Positions 1 through 12,134 of a stretch of DNA of 64,000 bases are shown in pieces. The position numbers were made by a program, and so were the translations under genes. Origin of the DNA: Nageia nagi (Eukaryota > Pinophyta); NCBI GenBank assembly GCA_050084985.1, contig JBITNC010000001.1, forward strand, positions 35,216,001 through 35,280,000. The letters run 5' to 3'. The notes beneath the pieces were generated by a model. That model saw only the letters and a program-made list of their open reading frames with translations, did no database searches and was not told where the DNA came from. Position 1 is the stretch's first letter. Each line of letters starts with the position of its first letter.

Positions 1-1200
1 AAGGACCATAAAAATTTGGGGCCAATTTTTGAAGGCCTTTTATTTTTAAGGATTTATGGTGATAAGGTTATACCCTCAAAAAGACCATGTCATCTACTTG
101 GAACTCTCTTTCCACACATTACTGATCAACCTACTATTTCATATGGTGTTGGGCTATTTCAAGGTTATCTTTGAGAAAATTAAGAATATTATCCTAAGTA
201 ACTAAATCTCAATCATCTTCCTAAACTTTACTAGTACCTACAACATACGAAGTGACTATTGGTGGAGCTTGACCATACACTACTTCATAGGGGGTCATAT
301 TTTTAGTAGAACGATAAGATGTATTATACCACCACTCAGCTAAGGGAAGCCATAATACCTAATGCATAGGTTGTGCTAAAGCAAAACAACATAAATATGT
401 TTCCAAGCATTTGTTGATAATTTTAGTTTGACCATCAATTTGTGGGTGATATGCTAAACTCATATTTAGTTGGGTACCTTATAATTTAAAAATCTCTTAC
501 CAAAAATGACTTGTAAAAGTGGGATCATGATCACTAACAATCATATCTAGCATGCCATGTAGTTTAAAAATTATATCCAAGAATAATTGTGCCACTATCA
601 TTGCTTTCTATGGATGAGCTAATGAACCAAAATGAGCTTATTTGGATAACTGATCAACACCACTAGAATAACTGATTTACCATGAGATTTAGGAAGGCCT
701 TCAATGAAATCCATTAAGATATCATTCCATGTATAGGTAGGTATGGGAAGAGGTTTAAGGAGTCATGGAGTACCCATTATCTCACTCTTTTTTCATTGAC
801 ACACATCACAAGCTACCACAAATTGCTTGATATCTAATTATATACCTATCTAATAGAATGACCATGCCACTCGCTTATAAGTTTTTAAAAATCTTTCATA
901 TCTTGATGTATGTGTGGAATGCAATTTAGAAAGTATTTCTAATTTACATTTTGAAGGATATGGTAAGAAAATTTAACTTTTGAATCTCAAAATACTATCA
1001 TACCATGTGTGGTGTGGTTTACTCATGGGGTCTTGAGTGATCTATTTTAGCAATTCTTGGGTGGAGCTATCCTTTACCCACTCTTGTTTAACTTTATCCA
1101 ACCATTAAGGAATAGGAGATGAAAAAGCCTATAGTGCTACTTGATCTTCAAATTTTTTGGACAAAGCATTGGTAACCACATTCTTCTTACCTTTATGGTA
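1..1200 (-). pseudogene. Integrase (decayed), element A
   Basis: Minus-strand translation gives the second catalytic Asp block (SDHDPTFTSHFW, around 500-545), then [20 protein letters not shown], which normally reads DGQTEVVN. The catalytic Glu of the D,D(35)E triad is therefore Lys here. Further on comes a weak match to the block before the family's usual WxxxL and PFEAVYG region. Integrase inserts the cDNA copy into the chromosome. The gene is interrupted by stops and its C-terminus is cut by the window edge. No chromodomain can be judged because that part is missing. Family assignment is from motifs, read by eye. Confidence 0.8.
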
Positions 1201-1205
1201 TACTG

Positions 1206-2345
1206 TCTTGTAATCATACCCTAGTAGTTTGGTCACCCATTTTTGTTGCTTAGACATAAAAATGCATTACTCAATGAGAAATTTCAAACTATGATGATTT
1301 TTGAGGATGATGAAATGGTGACCAATGAGATATGGTCTCCAACATTGAACTGCATGAATGATGGCAAGCATTTCTTTTTCATAAGTGGATTTACCCAAAT
1401 TTTTTCCAAAGAGTGCTCTACTAGTGAATACTAAGGGATTCCCCTTTTGCATTAATACTACCCTAATTTGTACTCCACAATTATCACTTTCTATCATAAA
1501 GGTTTTAGAAAAATCTAGCATCACTAATACCAGGGTGGTACACATCACCTCCTTGAGCTTAAGGAAAGCTACCTCAACTTGAGGGGACCATTGGAATGCA
1601 TTCTTTTTCAACAACATGGTTAGAAGTGCTACAACCTTTTCATAATCCTACACAAATTTCTTATAATAACTTATCAACCCTAAGAATCCTCAAACACTTT
1701 TCAAATATGTAGAATAGACTAATTTTGCATGTCAATAATCTTTTGTGGATCCACCTTAACTCCCTCTTCGGATATAACATGGCCTAAGTAGTCAATTTCC
1801 CTCTTGCCAAATGAACATTTTAATTTTTTTGCATATAGCTAGTGTTCCTTCAAAATTTGTAAGGTTTAGTCAACATGCACCACATGTTCTTGCCATGTCT
1901 TATTGTAGATCAAGATATCATCAAAGAAAATGAAAATGAACTTCTTGAGGAACAAATGAAACACCTGATTCATTAAACTTTGAAACATGGATGGAGCATT
2001 TGTGAGGCCAAAAGGCATGACCAAGAACTCATAATGGCCCTCATGGGTGCAAAATTTAGTTTTTGGTATATTTCCTCTTTGAGGTAGATTTGGTGATACC
2101 AGATTGTAGGTCTAGCTTGGAAAAATATCTTGCCCCATGTAGTTCATCTAATAATTCATCAATGATCAAGATGGAAATTTTTTCCTTGATGGTTTTTTTT
2201 TTTGAGGGCCTTGAAATCCACACACATATGCCAAGAACCATATTTCTTATAAACCAATATAATTGGAGAAAATATGGGCTTATGCTAGGTCAAATTACTC
2301 CTGCATCCAACATTTCTTTAACCAATTTTTCAATTTCATTTTTCT
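1206..2345 (-). pseudogene. Reverse transcriptase and RNase H (decayed), element A
   Basis: The RT fingers and palm are recognisable on the minus strand: [17 protein letters not shown] and [12 protein letters not shown] near 2120-2220, then FFDDILIY (catalytic Asp-Asp at 1917-1928). Many chromoviruses have FFDD where others have YxDD. RNase H follows at 1267-1617: an open stretch of 116 codons with the STYEKEMLAIIHAV and WRPYLIGHHFII blocks. The catalytic Asp of the usual TDASG motif reads SDNCG, and the later TDH motif reads KNH, so the nuclease site is damaged. Stops and frame changes separate the blocks. Confidence 0.85.
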
Positions 2346-2639
2346 ATAAATAAGGATATCGATAAGGATGAATGTTTGGTAGTTGACTTCTTAGCACTAA
2401 TTAGATAGCATGATCATGTTATCACTAGGGTGGTAAGCCCATTGGTTCCTCAAAGGTACTTGAACTTACTTAAGATGGGCTATAGATCCTTAGGCTCTAT
2501 GATTTCAAATTTGATGATTGATAAATAGTATAACTATGCCAACATCCCTTTTCTAGTTTTTCATAGGATCTTTTCCATATGATGTGAGATCATAACTTGT
2601 ATAGATCCACCCTATAATCCCTTGAGAGTATGCTCTTAT

Positions 2640-2960
2640 TCCTATATTTTGAAGGTCATCCATAGCTCTACAAAATTCCACTGTATAATGTCCAAAGTCC
2701 TCAGCCATTGTACCCCCAACACTATATCACATCTCCCAAGTGGTAAAGCATACATGTCACTTTTCAAAGTATAGTGGTCCATGCTCAATTTGACATTGTG
2801 ACATGTGCCTTTACATACTATTTTTCATCCATTAATAACCATAACCTTAAAATTATTTGTAGGGTGGATGTAATAGTCAGCAACCTTAGCCACTCATGGA
2901 TCAATGAAATTATGAGTACTTATTGAATCCAACAATATTATGAGAGGGTGCTTTTTAAAA
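2640..2960 (-). pseudogene. Retropepsin-like protease (decayed), element A
   Basis: Between gag and RT, the minus strand reads LLDSISTHNFID. The family motif is LDSGSTHNFID, where the Asp is catalytic. Here Gly of D-S-G is Ile. About 90 codons later comes a DIVLGVQWLRTL block, the usual LGxxWL element of plant gypsy proteases. The order and spacing fit the aspartic protease that cuts Gag-Pol. Stops are present. It is identified by two motifs only. Confidence 0.7.
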
Positions 2961-4069
2961 AACCCCTTTGGCCTTCATAGTTTGAGGGGTGGTAATTCCT
3001 ACCAATGAATTGTAAGAGATAACCAGGGCCTCCTCATATAGAATTTCCTTTGTAGCCTTTTTGGGTGCACTCTCATATTTCTCCTCACTAAGAACATCAA
3101 CATCAAGCAAATATAACTTTTGTTGTGTACAATGATGGCCATGAACAAATTTCTCATGACAATTATAGCACAAGCCCTTCTTTTAATGCTCTTCCATTTC
3201 CTCCCATGTTAACTTCTTAGTTTGCATTATGTAATTTGGTGGTGGGGAACTTGTGTTATTAGAGGAATGGGAAATATTATGTGTTTTGGTGAATGGAGAT
3301 CTTGTATTTCATTGATGAGCACTGGATTCTTTAGCAAGATTTGCCAAGGTAATAACATCCATCATAGTTTTAGGATTAAACATTTTAACCTCTAGTTTAA
3401 TTTCTTCCTTTAAGCCACTGATAAAACAACTTGTAAAAATGCATCATCCAACCCCTTTGTTTGATTTGATAATTTCTCAAACTAATTTTGGTATCCTTTG
3501 ACTATTGTAGTTTGATGTAACTTGGTCAATGCCCCTATGAAATTTTCATTGTCACTAGGACCAAAATGGATCAATAATTGTTGAGTGAATTCATTCCATG
3601 AAGTATAGGATGCATTTTTTAGTACCATTGGTGCCATTGGAGAGCCTCACAATCCAAATGAAAAGATGCCATACACACTTAAAATCCTTTAGGATTTGGT
3701 TCAATGTGAAATACTATCCAGCTTTATAAATCCAACTAGTGGGATTATCTCCATCAAATTGAGAAAAATCCAATTTGGTTATGTAGGGAAGAATGAAACC
3801 ACCTTGTTGGCTTTGAAAGTTATGATGATATCTTATGTATTTACTAACTACCCTAATTGCTATGAACTAGATGCATTATTGGTATGAATGAGACTTAGTT
3901 GAACATTATCACATTGATTGTTAAGGGTTTGTATTTGTGTCTATATTTATTGAATTTCTACTTTGAATGTACTGGTAAGTGTACCTACCATTTGTTGGAT
4001 TATAGTTTGAAATGTCATCATGGTAGGATCAGCTTGTGTTGCTATTTGAGATCTTGTTTTAGGTGCCAT
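2955..4069 (-). pseudogene. Gag with zinc knuckle (decayed), element A
   Basis: The start is probably the ATG whose complement lies at 4067-4069. It opens with MAPKTRSQ, a very common opening of plant gypsy Gag. A coiled N-terminal part follows, then a capsid-like stretch with several stops. The zinc knuckle is visible at about 3124-3173 as CYNCHEKFVHGHHC (C-x2-C-x6-H-x-C pattern, close to the CYNCDEKFxPGHRC form of chromoviruses). Gag forms the particle and the knuckle binds the RNA. The reading is broken in several places. Confidence 0.75.
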
Positions 4070-4603
4070 TTCTAAAAATTGCTATTTTTGAAGCTGATAT
4101 TTCTAGAAATTATTATTTTTAAAATTTTTTATTTTTAGAAAGTGCCTAAAAACATGTATGGATGTAATATATCAAAATGATCAGCTTGAAAAGTTTTTTT
4201 TTTACATTTGTGGGTCTATCTACTTTTGTTAAAAATTACTAAAATGGTACAAATTTTTAGTTATTTAGCTTTGATGTTTTTGCTACCTTTAAACTACTAT
4301 TTTTGGTAGCTCTAAAAAACTACATGTACATTCTACTTCCTAAATCAAGGTTTTTTGTGTGAAGGAATGATTCTAGGGTAAGGATTATGGCTTCTATGAG
4401 TCCAAATCTATGTAGGGTTTTGCTTGAGGCTTGGGTATTGGTGCAGAGCTTTTTTACACCTCACTTCACACACAACTTTATGGGCAAGTGTGCTTAGCTA
4501 AAAATGATAGATCCTTTTGGATATTTTAAGACCTTTGATATAGGGTTTTCTAGCTTATATCGCTAATGTTTTTTTGTTTTCTTGCAAAAGAATGGCCCTA
4601 GAA
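4070..4603 (-). other. 5' untranslated leader of element A
   Basis: This 530-bp AT-rich stretch lies between the primer binding site and the gag start. I see no coding potential in it. Confidence 0.5.
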
Positions 4604-4604
4604 A

Positions 4605-4618
4605 GAGCTTTGATACTA
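4605..4618 (-). other. Primer binding site of element A (initiator Met tRNA type)
   Basis: The minus strand reads TTAGTATCAAAGCTC right after the LTR end. This is the TGGTATCAGAGC primer site with a few transitions. Reverse transcription would start here from initiator Met tRNA. Confidence 0.75.
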
Positions 4619-4620
4619 AA

Positions 4621-5027
4621 TGTTATGATGCTACAAATATAAAAAGGGAAATATTACAAAAATGAAATGAATATTGATTAGAAACAGGAAAATGATAACT
4701 ATATATTGGAAATAATAGAGCATACACTAGTAAATAGAACATGAAATAGCATCAATAAGTAGATAAAGATAAGATTTTACTAAATAGTAAACAATCATAG
4801 GCTACTTCAAGGGGGCTACCACCTTACAACTCCAAAGGTGAAAATAATGTTCAAATGTATTTTTCCACACACTTCTATCTATTTATATTAAACTAACCCT
4901 AACCCTAATATTAGTGCAAAATTGGGCCCCACCATTACAATCACAATATTATAGTTTACAAAATAGGTTGATAATTTAATAAAATAATAATACTAACACT
5001 ATAATGTTAGGATGTGGGATCCTAACA
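4621..5027 (-). repeat. 5' LTR of element A (407 bp)
   Basis: The ends are the inverted pair TGTTA...TAACA, at 5027 and 4621 when read on the minus strand, and the inner end is next to a primer binding site. On the minus strand a TATA-type box (TATAAATAG, about 4875-4885) lies in the middle, as expected for the LTR promoter. A short run of two CCCTAA units at about 4901-4913 is part of the LTR and too short to call telomeric. The partner LTR is outside the window. Confidence 0.75.
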
Positions 5028-5059
5028 AAATCCATAGATATATTGAAAATAGAATGGGA

Positions 5060-6740
5060 AAATGAAATACTAGGATCACACATAAAATAAATTGACATGG
5101 AAAAATTCCTCCACATCATCACTTGAAAAATCTTAAATAAATTCCAAATAATCAAATTTTAACATGAAAGGTGGAGGAGATGAAGTAATATCATAATCAA
5201 GAGGTATGCACATGTTGAATGAAGGATTTAAATAAACAACAAAAGCATCAAGATCATGATCAAATAAAATAGGATTATCAATCACCAAAAATGGGGATAA
5301 TAATGGTCTAACATGGATGGATGGAAGAATATCATGTGAAAGAGTATTAATAAATAAACTCTCTAAATATACATCCTCTTCAATTCATCACAAGGAGGTT
5401 GAAGAGATGTAGTAATAGAAAGAGTCTCTTGAGTATATGGTTCTCTTTAACATGAATGGGGTGCACTAATGGTTAATATTTATTTTTGATAACCCAAACC
5501 ATACTTGTCAAGGGGTTTACATGGTTCAATAATAATAGGTTCAACAATACCATGCTCATACTTTCCAATACCTTGACCTTTTCGACCACACTTTTCATCA
5601 AAATATTATGAGATAAAAAAAACCTTAGATAACATTTGAGGAGGAACATAATAAGATAAACAAGGGTGAGGTTCCTTAATTTATATAGAAATATTTAACA
5701 TAATATTCCTTCATTTCATAAAATATATAGGTTTAGGACATGGTTCCTTTGATTAAATAGAATTTGTAGGATATCCCATGTCTCAAATGGAAGGAATATT
5801 AGGCAACTTGATAATTTGATTTTACAATTTATATTTACCAAAATGTGGGGAAGTATAATAAATAATAAATTTCCTACTTAATTCACCAATAGAAGAAACC
5901 TTACTAGAATATACAACACTAGAAGGAACAACAAAATTGGAACACACAACATTAGAATACGTAACAACATTGGAAGGACTAGAAGAAGGGGATGGAAAAT
6001 AAGCATAATATGTGTATAAGAAAGAAGATCATAATATGAAGGAATAAAACTATAATATTAAAATGGTTGCAGATCAACTTTGACACAAGTCAATTTTCAT
6101 TCATGGATAAACTTTATACATTAATGTAAAGTTTAAGGAACACACTTCATTTCATATATCCAAGGTGTTACAAGTAAAATGTTATATTTAAAGCACCTTC
6201 AATGACATAAAATAGTATATGTAAGATCTTAGGGCCCACATGAAATGGTAAAATAATAGTGCCCATAGTAGTAGATATGGTGTTAATGAAGGATATTATT
6301 GGTAATGTGGAAGAAGATATACTACTGTGAGGTATTTGATATGGTCAAAAGCTAAAGAAGATATAAAATTAATAATTGAATCATTATCAATTAAAAATCT
6401 CTTGAAATTTTACCCCTCCATATAAGAAATGATAAAAAGTAGGGGATGTAGTCCAAGAAGTCTTGACTCTATAATTTTATGTTCATAAAAGGTTATGGCT
6501 ACTAAATCACATGATTGAATATGTTAAAAAAAGTTGGTTAAGGCTTAAACATCTTAAGCTTGCACCTCAATGGATTTTAAAACCTCCATGAGAGCATCTC
6601 TATGTGCTTTGGATGTTTAAAGTGGATAAAAAAAAGACATCTTTGTAGGATAAGATGTAAGTTATTATGTGATGTTTGATGTGATGGTGATAATAGGATG
6701 CCTTTAATTTTGAGTATAACCTCTTGGAAATTGGATAGAC
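5060..6740 (-). pseudogene. Protease and protease-RT linker (decayed), element B
   Basis: On the minus strand an IDNDSIINFISSLAF stretch (about 6340-6400) fits the region around the protease active site. Then comes ILPFHVGPKIL and, after about 30 codons, TPWIYEMKCVP. This is the GxxWxHxMxxVPS block that follows the protease in plant Tat-type elements. Further down (5480-5600) the frame reads KCGRKGQGIGKYEHGIVEPI, a glycine-rich G-patch-like motif also present in E5 and H. Stops occur throughout. The part towards 5060 is acidic, and I see no further domain in it. Confidence 0.6.
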
Positions 6741-6749
6741 CCTATTGAA

Positions 6750-8640
6750 TCATTATTCCTTTAAGGTGGATTTGAATTTGAGGTATCTTGATTATGATGG
6801 TTATATTTTTTATTTCTAGTTACAACATGAATCATTGTAACAAAATAATTTATATATGAAGGTTCCATATAATTTAATTGGTTTGCATCAATTTGATTTT
6901 TCCTAGGTAATGGATCCTTATAAATATTTAAATTTTGATTAGAGGGTGCAAGTGGGTTATCAATAACAAGATTCCCTCTTTCAATAAGATCTTGGATCAC
7001 ATTTTTTAAATGGTGTCACTTATTAGTTTGGTGTCCTTTTTCTCTATGAAAAGAATAACAATCATTTTCTTTGTATCAAATAGGTTTTGAACATTTGGAT
7101 ATTATTATCTAATATCAAGAAGAGTAATAATTTGAGTATTTAAATACTTTTACAAAATATTATACAAGGTATCAGGAAGTGGCATGTAATCTCCCTTTTT
7201 CCTTAGTGGTCTTGGTATTTGTTGGTTTCCTTGAAATTGAGCCTTTGTTTGGATTAGATATTGATTGCTTGTGGTGGTCTAGAAGGTGGATTTGGTGCAA
7301 TGGTTGGTTGGCTAAATTCAAATTGGTTCACATGTGGTTGGAGAGGTTTTGGAAATTAACCTTCCTTATTTTAACAATATTTCAAATTTTTAAGCTTAAT
7401 GTCACCATTTTGTACATTAACATCTTCAATTATTTTAGACATTCTAATTGGTTCTTTAAAATAAGGTAAATGTTGAATTTCAAGTGTATTGAAAATGTGT
7501 TTAGTATAAAGGTTTGCAAAAATATGAGTCAACTCATCTTAAGGGATGGGAAATATAAGTTCATGGATAATAACTCTCCATATTATCACATAATTAATAA
7601 TTGGTTCATCTTGAAATTATTTAAGATTGTACAAATCATTTAAGGTAATTTTCATCCTAATTTTTATTGAAAAGTGATTAAGGAAAATATTAACCAATTT
7701 TTGAAATGTGTAAAGAGAATATTATCCTAAACTATTATACCAATCAAGTGCTTTTCCACCCAAGTTCATAGGGAATATTATCAATTTGAGTGGATCAATA
7801 TGATTAATTAAATAACATTCATGTTTAAATATTCTCAAATGATCTTTAGGGTCCTCTTTTCCTATGAATTTGTCAAACTTAGGGAGCTCAAAATTTGTTG
7901 ACCAAACATAATATGGAACTAAATGGTGTATTGGCTCATTGCACAGTTGCTCATAAGTTTTATTATTATTTAAGTATTGATTACCAACCTCCAACTTTTG
8001 CAATATATATAGTATGTGTTGGGTGGAAGCCAACAAAGGATTTAGTCTTGAAGTATCTTGTAGGGTGGAGAAAAGTGGATTGTTTAGATGAGAGGTGGAT
8101 GCATAAGAGGTATATGTTTGGAATGGTGAGGGTTATTCTTGGTATATATTGGTTTATGATTGGAATAATGAGGTAAATTTTGGATTCTCAATTGTGGACT
8201 AGGATTGAAAGAATATGGTAGTATGGTGACTTGAGTAGTGACTATGGTATATGGGGTGGAATATGATGGTGTGGTTTGTAAAATAATAAGATTGGTGCAA
8301 GGGGAAATATAAGTTACTCTCCTATTATTGGGATCAAAATTTGGATCAACAATGATCCCATTTTACATGGATGAATTGGGAATGAAAGATAAATCAAGAT
8401 GTGGTGGCTCCCAAAAAGTTTCAATGTGAGCTTAATTACTTGAAGGATCAATTAAAGATTCATCATTTTGAAAGCTAAATAACTTGGTAAATTTTCAAGT
8501 GGTTTAGTTTTAATAACCTTTAAGATAGCCTCAATATTATCTAGCATATATTGTTCAAATTCATCAATTGTATCTTCATGAGTTAGATCCATCATAGGTT
8601 GTGTTTATAGCAAGAACAAAGTATTTTGGATCTTCATGGT
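6750..8640 (-). pseudogene. Gag (decayed), element B
   Basis: The capsid-domain block at 7722-8036 reads YEQLCNEPIHHLVPYY, then FELPKFDKFIGKEDPKDHL and GGKALDWYNSLG. It aligns residue by residue with the Gag of element T (NICNEPIHPSVPKKK, KFELPKIEPFKGREDPKEHL, AGQALDWYNNLP). The end at 6761-7000 (IQDLIERGNLVIDNPLAPS) matches IQDLIDGGKIDVDNPVVPS of T. The knuckle region between is damaged. B and T are thus related families. The start is uncertain; an ATG complement lies at 8638-8640. Confidence 0.75.
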
Positions 8641-8644
8641 TTTA

Positions 8645-8657
8645 CTTCTAACAATGG
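8645..8657 (-). other. Candidate primer binding site of element B
   Basis: The minus strand reads CCATTGTTAGAAG next to the presumed LTR end. It keeps the TAGAAG part of the TGGCGCTAGAAG site of T and differs by changes that are mostly C-to-T or G-to-A. It is weak taken alone. Confidence 0.35.
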
Positions 8658-8849
8658 TTTATGGTAAAGATTTTAAAAATTATTATTCTCTATTTTGAAA
8701 ATTTAGCAGAAATTTGATAGTATGCTAAAACATGTTAGCTTTACAGAAAGAAAAAATGTAACAACATTTCTAAAAATGCAAGGACATTTTATGAGAGTTT
8801 AAATTTTGAGTTAGTTTTGATTTATATTTTGATTTTTTTGGAATTTGGA

Positions 8850-8862
8850 CTTTATATTTATA
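8850..8862 (-). promoter_or_regulatory. TATA box of the element B LTR
   Basis: The minus strand reads CTCTATAAATATAAAG. T has CTATAAATACAAG at the equivalent place. It would drive the genomic RNA of the element. Confidence 0.5.
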
Positions 8863-10194
8863 GAGAATAATACATATCATCAATACATGAATCAATAATA
8901 CATGCATTCACATATGATCAATACAAATTCATCTTGCAACCCTAAAATACTACTTTGGAAAGTTGAATATTTATTTTACTAAAATGGAGATAGAAAAGTA
9001 TGTTGAATGATCCAAAGGTTGGTACTAAATATTGAAAACTTCTATGGTTGATACCCACTTTAACTAAGTTCATAGGTGGGGTCTATTGCAACCCTAGGGG
9101 AAGACTATCTTGGTGGTGGGTCAAGCATAGTCTAGGTCCTTGGTAATTAAATCCAAGAGACCTATCTATTATTGGTGAAGAGAATTAACTTTGGTGATGA
9201 AATCAAAGGATTCCATTTTATGTGTGAAAAGTGTAAAAAGAAAATATAAATTAATGAATGCAAATTAGTTTCTCCCCATAACATCTTAAGATCACCTAAG
9301 ATCACTTTTTATGCAAGGGGAGAGCATACTCCAAACTGCAAGGTTTATGATGTGATTCTTTAAGTTGAACTTCTCATAACTTTTCTTTGATCCCCAATAT
9401 CACCTTTTAGTGTAAGGGAAGATCACACATTAGTTTTATAATAAGTTATTTTAAGTATAGCAAGAAAACAAAAGATGAATATTAGAATCATGATTATATG
9501 TTAAGACTAGGCTATTGTATAAAGAAAAAAATGTGAGAAAGTGTAATTGGTATGTTTATGGTCTTCTAAAGAATCAAGGATTAAAATTATTGATTCCTAG
9601 CTTGTCCCAAGACCAAGAGTGCATCAAATTCTATATGAAGATTGTTGGATGATTTCCACTCCAAGACTCATGAATCAACAAATTTGAAGCTCAAATTTTG
9701 CACAAGTTACCAAACCAAAAAATGAGGGAATGCTTGCTTAAATATATTTTTCCAAAATGTGAATGTTTAAATTCAAAATCCAAATAAATTTCAATACAAA
9801 AATAGCTATTTATTGATTAGATCTTTATTGGATTCAAATTGAGTTTGATCTCAAATGATTTGAAACAAATTGGAGACATTCTAATTTATTTCTTGTCTTC
9901 TTTGTTGAGAATATTTGGAATAACATAGTGACTTGATAAAATAGTAATTGGAGTTTCATATTCTGTTGCTTCTCTATTGGATGATTCATCAATGACATGG
10001 TAAGGCTTATGTGTCATTTCTAATCAACTAATTTTTTACTAATTGATAAGAAACAAATTAGTAATATTAATGCAACAAACATTAATAAAATAAGATAAAT
10101 ATCTATGCTATTAAATAAATTCAAGTTTGACTAAATAAAGTAAATGATTATGATCAAATATAATTAACATGAATAATGTTAATTAATATTTCAT

Positions 10195-10330
10195 AAATAA
10201 TGAATCCCCTTAGGGATACCGCACCAGTTGGATGCATGTATTGTTACTGGGAGGTCCCAATTTCAAATCACCCTATTTGTTGTAGTACTTGTCACATGTG
10301 CTTGACTAATTCAAATATAAATGGTTAGGA
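10195..10330 (+). mobile_element. Possible tRNA-derived SINE fragment inside the element B LTR
   Basis: A less AT-rich patch in an AT-rich LTR reads GCACCAGTTGG (10221-10231), like a Pol III A box. About 35 bases later comes GAGGTCCCAATTTCAAATC (ending 10269), which looks like a tRNA T-arm and B box (GGTTCGAATC) after C-to-T and G-to-A decay. The spacing fits a tRNA-derived SINE head. I could not define target duplications or a tail. Confidence 0.4.
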
Positions 10331-10878
10331 TTTCATTCAAAAATCTATCCTCTAACTTATAAAAAAATATTTCACAAATAATGATTATGATTAAAATCAT
10401 AAATAATATGAATAATATTTACTTTCAATTTTTTAATAAATAACTATGGTTCAAAATGCAATAAACATGACTAAGTTTAATTGCTTTTTCATCATAAATG
10501 ATTATGATAAAAAATGTAATTAATATGATAAATAATAATTGCAATTTTCAAGTATATGATTATGATTAAAAACACAATTGGTATTACTAATATTAATTGC
10601 ATTTTTTCAAATATTTGACTACGATTGAAATACAATTAATATAAAAAATAATATTTGTAATTTTCAAAATAAATTACTAAGATAAACAAGCATTTAATAT
10701 GATAAATGTTAACTATAATTTTTCAATAAGAAAATAAATGACTATTGATAAACATCATTAATATGTTCCAAATTGATAGTATATGATAAAGTAAACTTGA
10801 CTAATGTTGAATTAAATTCTAGTGATAAAAAATGATTTTACTAAATGTAGGGCATGGTGCTAGATTTGGGTGTCTACA

Positions 10879-12134
10879 ATAAGCACATGCTCTAGATTAT
10901 ACTCACATAGGGTTTTCAGAGATGACTCATAAATTGATTGAAAATTAAAAAGTACTTGTAAATATTATTAAATTTAAATATAAGAATGAAAACAATAAAG
11001 GAAATATGACATTTGAATAAACTAAAGTAGTTAGTGTGGTTGAGAAAGAGTCAAGAGAAGAAAGCAAATATCAACCAAAGACACAATTTATTAAATTTTT
11101 AAAGGATCTAAAGATTATTCTTGATGAGGTATTGGAAAATAATCTTATTCATTTTTTTCCAAAGAGAGAAGAAAGTGAATTTGATTACAAACCTCAATGG
11201 TATGATCTATATAATTATTTCCATTATCATCAAGAAAGGGTTCATTTAATAAATACTTATGGTAGATTAAGAGGTAAAATCCTATAGCTAATCAAGACTT
11301 GTGCATATGACTATCCCTATACAATAAATCATAATGAGAAATGTGTTAATGTTATATTTAATGAGGAATTTATGCATACATAACAAGAAGAAAGCCACCA
11401 AAGAAAGTTATTGATCCAATTAGAGTTGCAAGAAAAGAGCTTCCTAAAGATCCTAGAAGTTACAACTTGTCCAAGACCAATTAAGGAACATAAAAGCTAA
11501 GATTAACTTGTATGAGTTGAGATCATTAAGAAAGAAAAGGTAGATACAAATATATCAACTATTGAATTTTTTTATTTGCTTATTTCCTTTTCTCATTGCA
11601 ATATGATCAAGTTTGATACTAAATATCATCCAAGTAAATATGTGGTTAATCAATATAAGGCACTCTATATTCAAACTTAGATTTTCAATTCTATAGTAAT
11701 AAAAGAATTGGTTGATGGAGGTCTAGCTCTGAATATCACTTCTATTGATCTCCTTAAATAACTTGATCAAAGTAAGCTTCCACCTATAAAAAAATAAACT
11801 ATTGATAAGATGCTTTGACAATACACCAATAAATTTTATTGGGATTATTAAGTTTCCCATTAAATTTGGTCCAAAGAAAGGTGTAGTACCTCTTTATGTG
11901 ATGGAAAGAATGCTACCCTACAATATCATCCTAGCTAGACCTTGGATCCATGATATGGAAGTGGTTCCTTCCACATTGCATAAATGTATTAAGTTTAAAC
12001 ACAAGGAAAAGAGTATTAATATTAAGGTAGATGAAGAATCAACTAAGAGGTGTAGTTCTTCTTATTATAAAAAGTTTTTTATTTTCAAAATTTCTAAAAT
12101 TGTTTTGAATAAGGTCAAACCAAAAGTAAAGATT
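10879..12134 (+). pseudogene. Host element H, part 1: Gag C-terminus and protease (decayed)
   Basis: Gag of H is readable from about 10889 (THIGFSEMTHKLIE) through 11036-11287, where PQWYDLYNYFHYHQERVHL is a decayed zinc-knuckle block (usual C-x2-H-x4-H). The protease part follows at about 11650-12134. It has LVDGGLALNITS (family LxDxGSSxNxxs) and, in the open stretch 11802-12134, PIKFGPKKGVVPLYV and LARPWIHDMEVVPSTLHKC, the post-protease GRPWIHxMxxVPSTLHQ block. The frame runs straight into the insertion site of E4 at 12134 and continues at 24442. The upstream part of H is left of the window. Confidence 0.8.
12130..12134. other. Target-site duplication of E4, left copy (agatt)
   Basis: AGATT precedes the LTR start TGTTAG, and the same five bases follow the right LTR at 24437-24441. 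Removing E4 and one copy restores the H reading frame. Confidence 0.85.

Larger units (their letters stand above)
1..5027 (-). mobile_element. Element A: Ty3/gypsy chromovirus-like retrotransposon, 5' LTR to integrase
   Basis: On the minus strand the order is LTR (5027-4621), primer binding site, leader, gag, protease, RT, RNase H, integrase, which is the Ty3/gypsy order. The window starts inside the integrase, so the 3' end and second LTR lie outside. Its LTR directly abuts element B sequence at 5028, and B loses its RT and integrase at exactly that point. I infer that A inserted into B and that the rest of B lies left of the window. The target duplication cannot be checked here. All domains have stops or frame breaks, so A is dead. 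Confidence 0.85.
5028..10878 (-). mobile_element. Element B: gypsy retrotransposon remnant (LTR, gag, protease)
   Basis: The minus strand shows a long LTR (10878 to about 8658), a weak primer site, gag (8640-6750) and a protease and linker part (to about 5060). RT, RNase H and integrase are absent because element A begins at 5027. The right edge is well set. The LTR start TGTAGACAC (minus strand) ends at 10878, and from 10889 on the other strand the gag frame of H is already readable. B therefore inserted into H, with ataag (10879-10883) as the candidate target site. The other copy would be left of the window. Confidence 0.75.
8658..10878 (-). repeat. 5' LTR of element B (about 2.2 kb)
   Basis: The minus strand starts TGTAGACACCCAAATC at 10878, the same first nine bases as the LTRs of T and a common start of plant gypsy LTRs. 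The inner end is set only by the weak primer site. A TATA box (minus strand TATAAATATAAAG, 8850-8862) lies near the inner end, in the same relative place as in T. There are no genes. A tRNA-related short stretch lies at 10195-10330. Confidence 0.65.

Noticed and set aside
4898-4913. CCCTAACCCTAA, telomere-like
   Set aside because: Only two units, inside an LTR; a chance match.
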